This document shows positions 16,763 through 24,444 of a DNA stretch of 64,000 bases, in pieces (position 1 is the first letter of the stretch; every line of letters starts with the position of its first letter). The translations under genes were made by a program, and so were the position numbers. Source of the stretch: Sulfurimonas sp. HSL-3221 (GTDB lineage Bacteria > Campylobacterota > Campylobacteria > Campylobacterales > Sulfurimonadaceae); contig NZ_CP087998.1 of assembly GCF_021044585.1 (NCBI RefSeq), positions 992,001 through 1,056,000 on the forward strand. The letters are read 5' to 3'. A model generated the notes under the pieces. The model saw only the letters and a list, made by a program, of their open reading frames with translations. It was not told the DNA's origin and ran no database searches.

Positions 16763-17477
16763 ACTGAGCGCCCAGGAGTTGGTCAAGACGATCAAACAGA
16801 CCGAAATCGTCCGCGGAGTCTCTTTGGAGGTCAACACCGGAGAGGTCGTCGGCCTGCTCGGGCCCAACGGGGCGGGCAAAACCACGACTTTCTATATGAT
16901 CTGCGGCCTTGTCGAAGCGACGGGCGGCGAAGTCTTTATCGACGAGAAAAACATCTCGAGCTATCCGATGCATGCCCGGGCCCGGTCGGGCATCGGCTAT
17001 CTGCCGCAGGAAGCCTCCATCTTCAAGGACCTCACGGTCGAAGAGAACCTGATGGTCGCGGCGCAGGCGGTGATCAAGAACAAGAAGGAACAGCGCGAGC
17101 GTATCGATGAGATGCTTGATATCTTCAACATCGAACCGATCCGCTACCGCAAGGGGATCAGCCTCTCGGGCGGGGAGCGCCGCCGCGCCGAGATTGCCCG
17201 CGCTCTCGTCGCCCGTCCCCGCTTCTTATTGCTCGACGAACCCTTCGCCGGGGTCGACCCGCTGGCGGTCCTGGATATCCAGAAGGTCGTCGAGCAGCTC
17301 GTCAAACACGACATCGGCGTGCTGATCACCGACCATAACGTCCGCGAGACCCTCGACGTCTGCGACCGTGCCTACGTCATCAAGAGCGGGACGCTCCTCG
17401 CGTCGGGTACAAGCGCCGAGATTATGGTCAACGAAGATGTCCGGCGGCATTACCTTGGCGAGTCATTTAAATTTTAA
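16755..17477 (+). CDS. lptB: LPS export ABC transporter ATPase LptB
   Basis: 240-aa ABC ATPase that powers LptFG extraction of lipopolysaccharide from the inner membrane. Walker A GPNGAGKTTTF, the LptB-type LPQEASIF Q-loop, signature LSGGERRRAEIARAL, Walker B FLLLDEPFAGVDP and the H-loop TDHN are all intact. ATG 16755 lies inside the end of tsaE. LptA/LptC are not in the window. Confidence 0.95.
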   Translation: MHKLSAQELVKTIKQTEIVRGVSLEVNTGEVVGLLGPNGAGKTTTFYMICGLVEATGGEVFIDEKNISSYPMHARARSGIGYLPQEASIFKDLTVEENLMVAAQAVIKNKKEQRERIDEMLDIFNIEPIRYRKGISLSGGERRRAEIARALVARPRFLLLDEPFAGVDPLAVLDIQKVVEQLVKHDIGVLITDHNVRETLDVCDRAYVIKSGTLLASGTSAEIMVNEDVRRHYLGESFKF

Positions 17478-17482
17478 TATCG

Positions 17483-17538
17483 CCGGTGCGCCGGCCCTTC
17501 AGACCACGTTAAGCCCCTGGGGGGACTCCCTTCGGGAG
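17483..17538 (+). terminator. Two short hairpins after lptB
   Basis: GCCGG/CCGGC (loop TGCG) is followed by CTCCC/GGGAG around a TTC loop. These are stable hairpins downstream of the operon but without a T-run, so they may stop or stabilise the 3' end rather than act as a classical terminator. Confidence 0.35.
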
Positions 17539-17572
17539 GCACACGGGTGATGCGCACATCTCTTCCTTCTCC

Positions 17573-18325
17573 ATGAACGAACAGGATTTAAAAACACTTC
17601 TGGATGCAGAGATGCGGCAGCGCAACCATGCGCTGGAGATCTCCTACGAGCGTCCCGATCCCATCCTTGTCGCACGGCGTTACCAGGAGCCCTACAGTGC
17701 ACTCGTATGCGCGCTTTTCGCCTACGGACGTGCCGATCTGATCGTTCGATTCCTCGACCATCTCGATTTCAGTTTGCTGGATGCGGAGGAAGCCGTGATC
17801 CGCCGGGCATTCGAGGGGCAATACTACCGTTTCCAGAACCGTACGGACATCATCGAATTCTTTATCACCCTGCGGCGTCTGAAGCTCGAAGGCGATATCG
17901 AAGCGCTGTTCACGGAGGCGTACCGGCCCAACCGTTCCGTGATTGAGGGCGTGAATGCCGTGATAGCGAAGATGCAGGCGCTCAACGGTTATGAGAGCCG
18001 CGGATACCGATTTCTCATCGGGCGCGAAGTAACGAAGTACAAAGGGGGCGCGCCGATGAAGCGGTGGCTGATGTTCCTGCGCTGGATGGTCCGCAGCGAC
18101 GCCATCGATTTTGGGCTCTGGCAAGGCGTCGGCACATCCGATCTGCTAATGCCCCTCGATACCCATACGTTCAACGTGTCGCACCGACTGGGACTTCTGA
18201 AGCGAAAGAACTACGACCTTCAGGCCGTGGCGGAGCTGACGGAGACCCTCAAACGTTTCGATCCGGATGACCCCGTGAAGTATGACTTCGCCCTCTACCG
18301 CCTCGGCCAGGAGAAACAGTACTGA
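17573..18325 (+). CDS. TIGR02757 (DUF2400) family protein
   Basis: 250-aa protein matching the TIGR02757 family seen in Campylobacterota and Bacteroidetes. Landmarks are SALVCALFAYGRAD near the N-terminus, KRWLMFLRWMVR in the middle and the PLDTHTFNVSHRLGL / DPDDPVKYDFALYRLG pair at the C-terminus. The C-terminal part recalls helix-hairpin-helix DNA glycosylases, but no activity is established. There is no clear ribosome-binding site before ATG 17573. Confidence 0.85.
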   Translation: MNEQDLKTLLDAEMRQRNHALEISYERPDPILVARRYQEPYSALVCALFAYGRADLIVRFLDHLDFSLLDAEEAVIRRAFEGQYYRFQNRTDIIEFFITLRRLKLEGDIEALFTEAYRPNRSVIEGVNAVIAKMQALNGYESRGYRFLIGREVTKYKGGAPMKRWLMFLRWMVRSDAIDFGLWQGVGTSDLLMPLDTHTFNVSHRLGLLKRKNYDLQAVAELTETLKRFDPDDPVKYDFALYRLGQEKQY

Positions 18326-18408
18326 CCTTCCGGCAATTAATTTCTATAGTATGTTTATTTATGTTTTTATAAAATTTATTGTGTTTCATATATTTTAAGC
18401 TCATAAGA

Positions 18409-18414
18409 GTACAA
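18409..18414 (+). promoter_or_regulatory. -10 box (TACAAT) for the YbjN-like gene
   Basis: TACAAT lies 32 nt before ATG 18447, at the end of an AT-rich stretch (18330-18410) that contrasts with the GC-rich genes around it. Confidence 0.45.
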
Positions 18415-18446
18415 TGCTGCGTATCCGGACGACAAAGGGAACGCAT

Positions 18447-18926
18447 ATGAAACGGAACGACACAGTGGCCCTGCCACTCCTTACCGCCTGCGTGTTCATG
18501 CCAAACCTCCCGCTGCTGCACGCCGATGATCTGCTCTGGGCAGAGGGGGCAAAAGCGATCGAAAGCATGGCAAAAGGGTTCGGCAGCGCGACGCTTAAAA
18601 CGAGCAGTAACGGGGCCCCCTACATTATCGGGCGCATTGACGGGACGAAGTATGGCATCTACTTTTACGGGTGCGAGGAGGACGGCTCGGCGTGCAAAAG
18701 TATTCAATTCACAGTAGGGTGGAGCGAAGCGCAGATGACGATGGAAACGATCAACCGGTGGAACCGGGATACACGTTTCGGAAAGGCCTATCTCGACGAA
18801 GAGGGTGACCCGTGTCTGGAGATGGACGTCAACCTGGATTACGGCGTGACGCCACGCAACGTCGAAGACTCTTTTGACCTCTGGACGCGTGCACTCAAAA
18901 GTTTTAAAACGGATTACCTGGACTAG
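18447..18926 (+). CDS. Secreted YbjN-domain protein
   Basis: 159 aa with a signal peptide ending near LLHADD. The rest resembles a YbjN domain (type III secretion chaperone-like fold): YFYGC near 75, a QFTVGWSE strand, INRWNRDTRFGKAYLDEEGD and DYGVTPRNVEDSFDLW. Two Cys (CEEDGSAC) could form a disulfide in the periplasm. AAAGGGA precedes the ATG. The function of periplasmic YbjN proteins is not established; the gene stands alone. Confidence 0.7.
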   Translation: MKRNDTVALPLLTACVFMPNLPLLHADDLLWAEGAKAIESMAKGFGSATLKTSSNGAPYIIGRIDGTKYGIYFYGCEEDGSACKSIQFTVGWSEAQMTMETINRWNRDTRFGKAYLDEEGDPCLEMDVNLDYGVTPRNVEDSFDLWTRALKSFKTDYLD

Positions 18927-19021
18927 GAGAGGTACTTTCGTCGGGAAAAGAGAAGGAGGCCTCTGTCGGCAGAGCGCGAACCGTCTGCGCGCTCCGTGCG
19001 TCGACGGGCCGTTGGCGTGAG

Positions 19022-19043
19022 GCCGCCGCTTTGTTGCGGCGGA
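19022..19043 (-). terminator. GC hairpin downstream of the histone-like gene
   Basis: CCGCCGC and GCGGCGG pair around a 6-nt loop just after the 3' end of the minus-strand basic-protein gene. It has the same stem as the hairpin at 857-878. No T-run follows on the minus strand. Confidence 0.35.
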
Positions 19044-19050
19044 GAGGGGA

Positions 19051-19251
19051 TCAGGCCGCTTTCTTGACCGCTTTTTTAGCCGCTTTCTTGGCGACTTTGA
19101 TCTTTGCCGGTTTATCCTTCAGGACGATCTTTGTCACTTTTTTCGCGACTTTTTTCATTGCCTTTTTCTTCAGCACTTTTTTCGCCACTGCTTTCTTGGC
19201 CGCCTTTTTCGCCACTTTCGCTACCGCTTTTTTCTTCAGGACCTTTGCCAT
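19051..19251 (-). CDS. Histone-H1-like Lys/Ala-rich basic protein
   Basis: 66 aa, of which 29 are Lys and 17 Ala, with a single acidic residue. It is built of repeats such as VAKKAAKKAV, as in chlamydial Hc1/Hc2, the AlgP tail and the H1 C-terminal domain. Such peptides bind DNA by charge and can compact it. ATG 19251 was chosen because AAGGGAG precedes it; upstream codons in the same frame have no ribosome site. It is divergent from a small HTH-like gene that also ends in a Lys-rich tail, across an AT-rich spacer with palindromes. A nucleoid role is inferred from composition only. Confidence 0.75.
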   Translation of the reverse strand: MAKVLKKKAVAKVAKKAAKKAVAKKVLKKKAMKKVAKKVTKIVLKDKPAKIKVAKKAAKKAVKKAA

Positions 19252-19273
19252 TTTTTGCTCCCTTTGGATTGTT

Positions 19274-19297
19274 TTTACTACTAAATTTAGTAATAAA
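19274..19297. promoter_or_regulatory. Palindromic operator-like site in the divergent spacer
   Basis: A perfect 14-bp palindrome TACTAAATTTAGTA (19279-19292) extends to a near-perfect 24-bp inverted repeat with one mismatched pair. It lies upstream of the histone-like gene, where a repressor or a nucleoid protein could bind. Confidence 0.5.
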
Positions 19298-19357
19298 TTA
19301 TTACCATAATACATTTTTTATATTATCATGTCAATAGAGCATAGCGAAAGGAAAGAC

Positions 19358-19363
19358 TATAAT
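19358..19363 (+). promoter_or_regulatory. -10 box (TATAAT) for the HTH-like gene
   Basis: A perfect TATAAT lies 21 nt before ATG 19385, with AAAGGA between. Confidence 0.55.
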
Positions 19364-19384
19364 TCGGGATCGAAAGGACGCAAG

Positions 19385-19675
19385 ATGACGTTTATAGAGT
19401 TCAAAAAACTGCTGCTGGATGCGGAGATCACGCTGCCGAAATTCAGCAAGCTGATCAAAGTGAGCGAAAAGAACCTGCAGTCGTACAAGAAGAAGGGCGA
19501 AGTGCCCAATACGATCGCCGTCATCGCCGCCTGTTTCGCCGAGATGAAAAAAAGCGGGATGGCGTATGTGCCCGTGGTGGAGGCTTTGGAACTGAAGGCC
19601 AAAACAAAGAAGGGGGCGGGGTTCGCCAAGAAGAAAAAATCGGATGCATCGGAAGCGGCGGAAAAGACGGAGTGA
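19385..19675 (+). CDS. Small HTH-like protein with Lys-rich tail
   Basis: 96 aa. Residues 1-50 (FKKLLLDAEITLPKFSKL, then VSEKNLQSYKKKGEVP) look like an XRE/Cro-type helix-turn-helix in which the recognition helix is followed by a Pro turn. The C-terminal 25 residues are Lys/Ala-rich (KAKTKKG, KKKKSDASEAAEKTE), similar in composition to the divergent histone-like protein. It may be a DNA-binding regulator of that locus. The assignment rests on pattern only. Confidence 0.6.
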   Translation: MTFIEFKKLLLDAEITLPKFSKLIKVSEKNLQSYKKKGEVPNTIAVIAACFAEMKKSGMAYVPVVEALELKAKTKKGAGFAKKKKSDASEAAEKTE

Positions 19676-19729
19676 ACCGTGCCGCACGGCGGGGAAGGGG
19701 GCTTTTACCGAAGGGGCAGGAGAAAGTGT

Positions 19730-19735
19730 TATAAT
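19730..19735 (+). promoter_or_regulatory. -10 box (TATAAT) for the CoA-binding protein gene
   Basis: A perfect TATAAT lies 20 nt before ATG 19756, with AAAAGGA as ribosome site. Confidence 0.55.
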
Positions 19736-19755
19736 TCCCGAAAAAAAGGAACGAT

Positions 19756-20187
19756 ATGGAGTGCGAATTCCCGACGGTAAACGCCAACAGCGATGAGATC
19801 AAGGCGATGTTCGAAGCGACCAAGACGATCGCCGTTCTCGGGCTCTCCCCCGATGAGAGCAAGGACAGCCACCGTGTAGCGAAATACCTCAAAGAGGCGG
19901 GCTATAAGATCGTTCCTGTCTACCCCAAAGAGGAGGAGATCCTCGGCGAAAAGGTCTACCGCTCCCTGGCTGAGATCCCATTCGAGGTCGATATGGTCGA
20001 CATCTTTCGCAAGCCGGCGGCCCTGGATGCCGTCGCGGACGCCTGCATCGCGCGCGGCGATGTGAAGTTCTTCTGGGCCCAGAAGGGGATCGTCAATAAC
20101 GCGGCTGCCGAAAAAGCGGAAAAGGCGGGGATGAAAGTCGTTCAGAACCACTGCACGATGGTCGAACACCGCCATCTTTTGGGATAG
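19756..20187 (+). CDS. CoA-binding domain protein (YccU-like)
   Basis: 143-aa Rossmann-fold protein of the CoA-binding domain family. IAVLGLSPDESKDSHRVAKYL is the nucleotide-binding turn; VYPKEEEILGEKVYRSLAEIP and VDIFRKP follow in the family order. Single-domain members bind CoA in vitro, but no reaction is known. It heads a unit with ilvA, whose TTG follows 5 nt after the stop. Confidence 0.85.
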   Translation: MECEFPTVNANSDEIKAMFEATKTIAVLGLSPDESKDSHRVAKYLKEAGYKIVPVYPKEEEILGEKVYRSLAEIPFEVDMVDIFRKPAALDAVADACIARGDVKFFWAQKGIVNNAAAEKAEKAGMKVVQNHCTMVEHRHLLG

Positions 20188-20192
20188 TACCG

Positions 20193-21404
20193 TTGTTCCC
20201 TTTCAGCAAGATCGAACAGGCCGCCGAACGCATCGGCGGCGTCGTGACGAAGACCCCCTACGCCTTTGCGCCCTATCTCAGTGAAATGAGCGGCTGCGAG
20301 GTCTACCTCAAGAAGGAGAACCTCCAGATTACGGGTGCGTTCAAGATCCGGGGTGCCTACAACAAGATCGCGTCGCTCAGCGACGCGGAACGCGCGCGCG
20401 GTGTGGTGGCGGCGAGTGCGGGCAACCATGCCCAGGGAGTGGCGTACTCCGCGTCGCAGTTCGGGATCCGTGCCGTCATCGTGATGCCCGAATCGACGCC
20501 GCTGACCAAGGTGGACGGTGTGCGCCATTTCGGGGCGGAAGTCATCCTGCACGGCAACAACTACGACGAGGCCTACGCCCATGCCGTCGCTTACGGTACG
20601 GAGCACGGGCTGGAGTTCGTCCACCCCTTCGAGGATGACGAAGTCATTGCCGGACAGGGGACGCTGGGGCTGGAACTGCTGGCGGCGGGCGAACGTCCCG
20701 ACGCGGTGGTCGTCCCCGTCGGCGGCGGCGGACTTATCAGCGGCGTTGCCGCCGCGGTGAAGCAGATTGATCCCTCCATCGAGGTGATCGGCGTCAGCGC
20801 GACCGGCGCACCGGCGATGCGCCAATCCTTTGAAGCGAAGCGGCCGATCGACACGACCTCGGTCCGTACCATCGCCGACGGGATCGCGGTGCGCGACACC
20901 TCGCCGAAGACCCTGGCATACATCCTGGAGAGCGTCGACCGTTTTATCGGCGTCGACGACGAAGAGATCGCCAACGCGATCCTCTTTCTGCTGGAAAAGC
21001 AGAAGCTCTCGGTCGAAGGGGCCGGTGCCGTCGGCGTTGCGGCGCTGCTGCACAAAAAACTGCCGCACCTCGTTGGTAAAAGGGTCGCCGTCGTGCTTTC
21101 GGGCGGGAACGTGGACGTCACGCTGCTCTCCGTTATTATCGAGAAGGGTCTGCTCAAATCGTTCCGGAAAATGAAACTGACCGTTACTCTTGTCGACCGC
21201 CCTGGGTCGCTGATGCAGCTGACGGAACTGCTCAAATCCCTCAACGCGAACATCGTGCATATCGCCTACGACCGCACCTCGACGGATCTTGACTACGGGG
21301 ATGCCAACGTAACGATCCACCTGGAGACGAAGGGCGAGGCGCATCAGAACGAGATTCGCGACCTCCTTCACCACCACGGCTATCTCAGCCAGGAAGGGCA
21401 CTGA
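20193..21404 (+). CDS. ilvA: Threonine ammonia-lyase
   Basis: 403-aa PLP enzyme that deaminates threonine to 2-oxobutanoate, feeding isoleucine synthesis. TGAFKIRGAYNKI carries the PLP lysine, ASAGNHAQGVA and VPVGGGGLISG are the substrate and phosphate loops, and a single ACT domain occupies the last about 75 residues, as in the TIGR01127 form. It starts at TTG 20193 with only a weak ribosome site. ilvB-ilvN lie 1.3 kb downstream in the same direction but behind their own promoter. Confidence 0.93.
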   Translation: MFPFSKIEQAAERIGGVVTKTPYAFAPYLSEMSGCEVYLKKENLQITGAFKIRGAYNKIASLSDAERARGVVAASAGNHAQGVAYSASQFGIRAVIVMPESTPLTKVDGVRHFGAEVILHGNNYDEAYAHAVAYGTEHGLEFVHPFEDDEVIAGQGTLGLELLAAGERPDAVVVPVGGGGLISGVAAAVKQIDPSIEVIGVSATGAPAMRQSFEAKRPIDTTSVRTIADGIAVRDTSPKTLAYILESVDRFIGVDDEEIANAILFLLEKQKLSVEGAGAVGVAALLHKKLPHLVGKRVAVVLSGGNVDVTLLSVIIEKGLLKSFRKMKLTVTLVDRPGSLMQLTELLKSLNANIVHIAYDRTSTDLDYGDANVTIHLETKGEAHQNEIRDLLHHHGYLSQEGH

Positions 21405-21409
21405 CCTCT

Positions 21410-22330
21410 ATGGCCAAAGTCGTTGCGATCGATCTGGGGTCGAACACCTGCCGCGCCATCGAATACGATTGTGCGACGGGCACCTTCGGCCGCGAATGCG
21501 AACGGATCGTCAAGACCGCAGACCGAATGCACGAGACAGGCCGTATAGACGAGGGCGCGGTCGAGCGGGTGATCGAAGCGCTCAAAGAGGCGGACGCACT
21601 GTTCGACCTGAAGAAGACACCCTACCACGCCGTCACGACCGCGGCCATGCGCATGGCGCAGAACAGTGACGAAGTACTTGCGCGGATTGCCGGGGAGACG
21701 GGGGTGCGGTTCGAGGTGATCGATGCCGACCGGGAGGCGTTTTACGCCCTGACGGCGGCCCGCGCGCGCCTGGCGGAACTCGGGATGTCGTCGGAATCGC
21801 TCTGCATGATCGACATCGGCGGCGGCTCGACGGAGGTGATCTTCCATCAAAACGGCGAGACGGTCTCAAAGAGTTTTCCCATCGGCATCGTGACGGTGGC
21901 CCAGCAGTGCGAAGACCCCGCGGAGATCAGGACCTTTGTGCAGCTTCAACTGCTGCGTGAGGTGTACATTTTTGTGGATACCTACATCATTACCAAGGGA
22001 CGCCCCCTTACCTTCGTGATGACGGCCGGGACTCCGACGACTATTGCCGCATTCCTGCAGGGAATGACCTACGACAGTTACGACCCCTCCAAGATCAACG
22101 GCTACAGACTCAGCAGGCCCGATTGCGAGAAAGCGCTGCAGGAACTGCTGGCGCTGGACGATATGACACGCACGCTTTATGTCGGTGTGGGACGCGAGGC
22201 GCTGATCGTCGCGGGGATCGTGATCGTCGAGCTCTTCTACGAAGTACTCGACTACAATGACGCAGTCGTGATCGACGACGGAGTGCGCGAAGGGGTGGCA
22301 ATAGACTTTTGCAAGGAGGGGGAACGCTAA
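21410..22330 (+). CDS. Ppx/GppA-family phosphatase
   Basis: 306-aa ASKHA-fold enzyme acting on polyphosphate ends or pppGpp. AIDLGSNTCRA is phosphate loop 1 and MIDIGGGSTEVIF is phosphate loop 2; both are intact. It is the short N-terminal type without the HD-like C-terminal domain of E. coli Ppx, as is common in Campylobacterota. Substrate preference cannot be read from sequence. It begins 5 nt after ilvA. Confidence 0.9.
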   Translation: MAKVVAIDLGSNTCRAIEYDCATGTFGRECERIVKTADRMHETGRIDEGAVERVIEALKEADALFDLKKTPYHAVTTAAMRMAQNSDEVLARIAGETGVRFEVIDADREAFYALTAARARLAELGMSSESLCMIDIGGGSTEVIFHQNGETVSKSFPIGIVTVAQQCEDPAEIRTFVQLQLLREVYIFVDTYIITKGRPLTFVMTAGTPTTIAAFLQGMTYDSYDPSKINGYRLSRPDCEKALQELLALDDMTRTLYVGVGREALIVAGIVIVELFYEVLDYNDAVVIDDGVREGVAIDFCKEGER

Positions 22331-22388
22331 ATCCCTCTTTCCCCCTTATTTAAGCGAAAAACTTACCCCTGTTTAACGATTAATCGAC

Positions 22389-22394
22389 TATAAT
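22389..22394 (+). promoter_or_regulatory. -10 box (TATAAT), probable ilvBN promoter
   Basis: A perfect TATAAT in an AT-rich patch lies 355 nt upstream of ilvB and just before the inverted-repeat element, so the element would be transcribed as part of the ilv leader. Confidence 0.5.
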
Positions 22395-22410
22395 TACCCC
22401 ATTTTTATTT

Positions 22411-22679
22411 ATGGGTATCTTCAGCTTTCTGCGCGTATCTCAGAGCGGTTTTGACGTATGAGATTTTCTTTGTTTCCTGCGAAGGCCTGGCTTGGGCCAA
22501 GTCAAGAAGGGAACGGAGGAGAGATCGTACGTCAAAACCCCTCCCGTAGGGCACTGCAGCGAACAACATACTCTGCGTTGCCGCTTTTTGACTTGGCTCA
22601 AGCCAGGCCATCAAAGCGTCGCCTTGATTATGCCTTTCGCTGCAGTGCTGAGACCGTGAAGAAAGCTGGAGATACCCAT
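22411..22679. mobile_element. Putative 269-bp MITE with 20-bp terminal inverted repeats
   Basis: The ends 22411-22430 and 22660-22679 are inverted repeats with 19 of 20 positions matching, flanked on both sides by TATTT (22406-22410 and 22680-22684), as for a 5-bp target duplication. Inside are three more inverted pairs: 22447-22458 with 22528-22539 (12 of 12), 22484-22505 with 22588-22609 (21 of 22) and 22551-22563 with 22636-22648 (13 of 13). It has no coding capacity. It fills most of the 419-bp gap between the Ppx/GppA gene and ilvB. It could alternatively be a structured leader RNA. Confidence 0.6.
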
Positions 22680-22691
22680 TATTTAGATAGA

Positions 22692-22735
22692 GTCTCGGAA
22701 CCGATAGAACACTGTGCTATCTACGAGACGTTTTT
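22692..22735 (+). terminator. Attenuator-like terminator before ilvB
   Basis: GTCTCG (22692-22697) pairs with CGAGAC (22724-22729), enclosing an inner stem GATAG/CTATC around a 9-nt loop. A TTTTT run follows at 22731-22735. The ilvB ribosome site (GAGGAG) begins only 2-3 nt after the T-run, so premature termination or ribosome-site occlusion could control ilvBN. Confidence 0.55.
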
Positions 22736-22749
22736 ACGAGGAGAAAGCC

Positions 22750-24444
22750 ATGCAGATGAGTGGCGCACAGATGGTCATTGAGGCACTGAAACACGAAGGG
22801 GTCGATACCGTATTCGGTTACCCCGGCGGTGCCATCATGAACGTCTATGACGAAATATACAAACAAGATGATTTCCAACATATCCTGACCCGGCACGAGC
22901 AGGCGGCCGTGCATGCGGCGGAAGGGTATGCGAAGGTAACCGGTAAGGTCGGCGTGGCGATGGTCACGTCCGGTCCGGGCTTTACCAACGCCGTGACGGG
23001 AATCGCCGATGCGTATATGGACTCCATCCCTCTCGTCGTTATCAGCGGGCAGGTCCCGATGTCGCTGATCGGAACGGATGCGTTCCAGGAGATCGACTCC
23101 GTCGGTATCAGCCGTTCGTGTACGAAGCATAACTACCTTGTCACCGATGCGGCGGACCTTCCGCGCGTCCTGAAAGAGGCCTTCTACCTCGCCGCGACCG
23201 GGCGGCCGGGACCGGTCCACGTCGACATTCCCAAAGACGTTACCGCACAGATCGCCGAGTTCGACTACAGCAGACCGGTAGAGATGGAGACCTACAAGCC
23301 GACGACCAAAGGCAATGCCCGCCAGATCAAAAAGGCGATCGAGGCTATTGCCGCGGCCAAGCGCCCGCTGCTCTACCTCGGCGGCGGTATCATCAGCGCC
23401 AATGCGGCGGACGAAGTCCGTGCCTTCGCGAAAATGACGGGCATTCCGGCGGTTGAAACCTTCATGGCCCGCGGGACGATGGGGGCGGACAACCCGCTCG
23501 TGATTTCCATGCTGGGGATGCACGGCTCCTACGCTGCCAACATGGCGATGAGCGAAACGGACCTGGTCATCGGCCTGGGGGCCCGTTTTGACGACCGTGT
23601 TACCGGGAAGCTGAGCGAGTTCGCGAAAAACGCCGACATTATCCATGTCGACATCGACCCCGCGAGCATCTCCAAGCTCGTCAACGCGGAGTACCCGATC
23701 GTCGGGGACGTCAAGTACGTCGTCGAAGAGATGACGACCCTGGCAAAGGGTAAAGTCGATCCGGAACGTTATGCCCCGTGGCTGGAGACGATCGACCACT
23801 TCAACAAACTGCATCCGCTGGGCTACGAAGAGGAAGCGGGTACGATCAAACCGCAGTGGGTCATCGAGCGCATCGGGCAGCTGCTGGGTGAAAAGGCGAA
23901 CATCAGCACCGACGTCGGCCAGCATCAGATGTGGACGGCTCAGTTCTACCCCTTCTCGCGGCCGCGCCAGTTCATCAGTTCCGGCGGTCTGGGCACGATG
24001 GGCTTCGGTTTTCCGGCGGCGATGGGGGTCAAGCGCGGCGATATGGAACGCGTCAGCATCAACGTCACGGGCGACGGCTCGATCCTGATGAACATCCAGG
24101 AGCTGATGACGTCGGTCGAGTACAAACTGCCGGTTATCAACGTCATCCTGAACAATCATTTCCTGGGGATGGTCCGCCAGTGGCAGACGCTCTTTTATGA
24201 CAAGCGCTATTCGGAGACGGACCTCTCCATGCAGCCCAACTGGGTCGGGCTCGTCGAGAGTTTCGGCGGGGTCGGCTACAACGTCGAGACGAAAGAGGAG
24301 TTCGACGCCGCGCTCAAAGATGCGGTCGAGAAGAACGTCGTGGCGATGATCAACGTCAGCGTTTCGCGTTTCGAGAACGTTCTGCCGATGGTCCCGGCCG
24401 GCGGTTCGCTGTTCAATATGATGTTGGAATACAAGGATAAATGA
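22750..24444 (+). CDS. ilvB: Acetolactate synthase, large subunit
   Basis: 564-aa ThDP enzyme condensing two pyruvates (valine/leucine) or pyruvate and 2-oxobutanoate (isoleucine). GYPGGAIMNVYDE with the catalytic Glu in RHEQAAVHAAEGYA, FAD-region ARFDDRVTG, and the ThDP/Mg motif GDGSILMNIQEL ending in NNHFLGMVRQWQ are all present. ATG 22750 was chosen for GAGGAG spacing. It overlaps ilvN by 4 nt, and its long leader holds the inverted-repeat element and the attenuator. Confidence 0.97.
   Translation: MQMSGAQMVIEALKHEGVDTVFGYPGGAIMNVYDEIYKQDDFQHILTRHEQAAVHAAEGYAKVTGKVGVAMVTSGPGFTNAVTGIADAYMDSIPLVVISGQVPMSLIGTDAFQEIDSVGISRSCTKHNYLVTDAADLPRVLKEAFYLAATGRPGPVHVDIPKDVTAQIAEFDYSRPVEMETYKPTTKGNARQIKKAIEAIAAAKRPLLYLGGGIISANAADEVRAFAKMTGIPAVETFMARGTMGADNPLVISMLGMHGSYAANMAMSETDLVIGLGARFDDRVTGKLSEFAKNADIIHVDIDPASISKLVNAEYPIVGDVKYVVEEMTTLAKGKVDPERYAPWLETIDHFNKLHPLGYEEEAGTIKPQWVIERIGQLLGEKANISTDVGQHQMWTAQFYPFSRPRQFISSGGLGTMGFGFPAAMGVKRGDMERVSINVTGDGSILMNIQELMTSVEYKLPVINVILNNHFLGMVRQWQTLFYDKRYSETDLSMQPNWVGLVESFGGVGYNVETKEEFDAALKDAVEKNVVAMINVSVSRFENVLPMVPAGGSLFNMMLEYKDK

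Noticed and set aside
22411-22679. Remnant of an insertion sequence with transposase
   Set aside because: No open frame or transposase motif lies between the inverted repeats; only a non-autonomous element fits.
22717-24159. Long minus-strand open frame opposite ilvB (480 codons)
   Set aside because: It mirrors the codon structure of ilvB, has no ribosome site or recognisable domain, and ilvB itself is certain. GC-rich genes here often leave an open antisense frame; similar cases opposite the SPASM gene, ilvA, the kinase genes and NDH-2 were dropped for the same reason.
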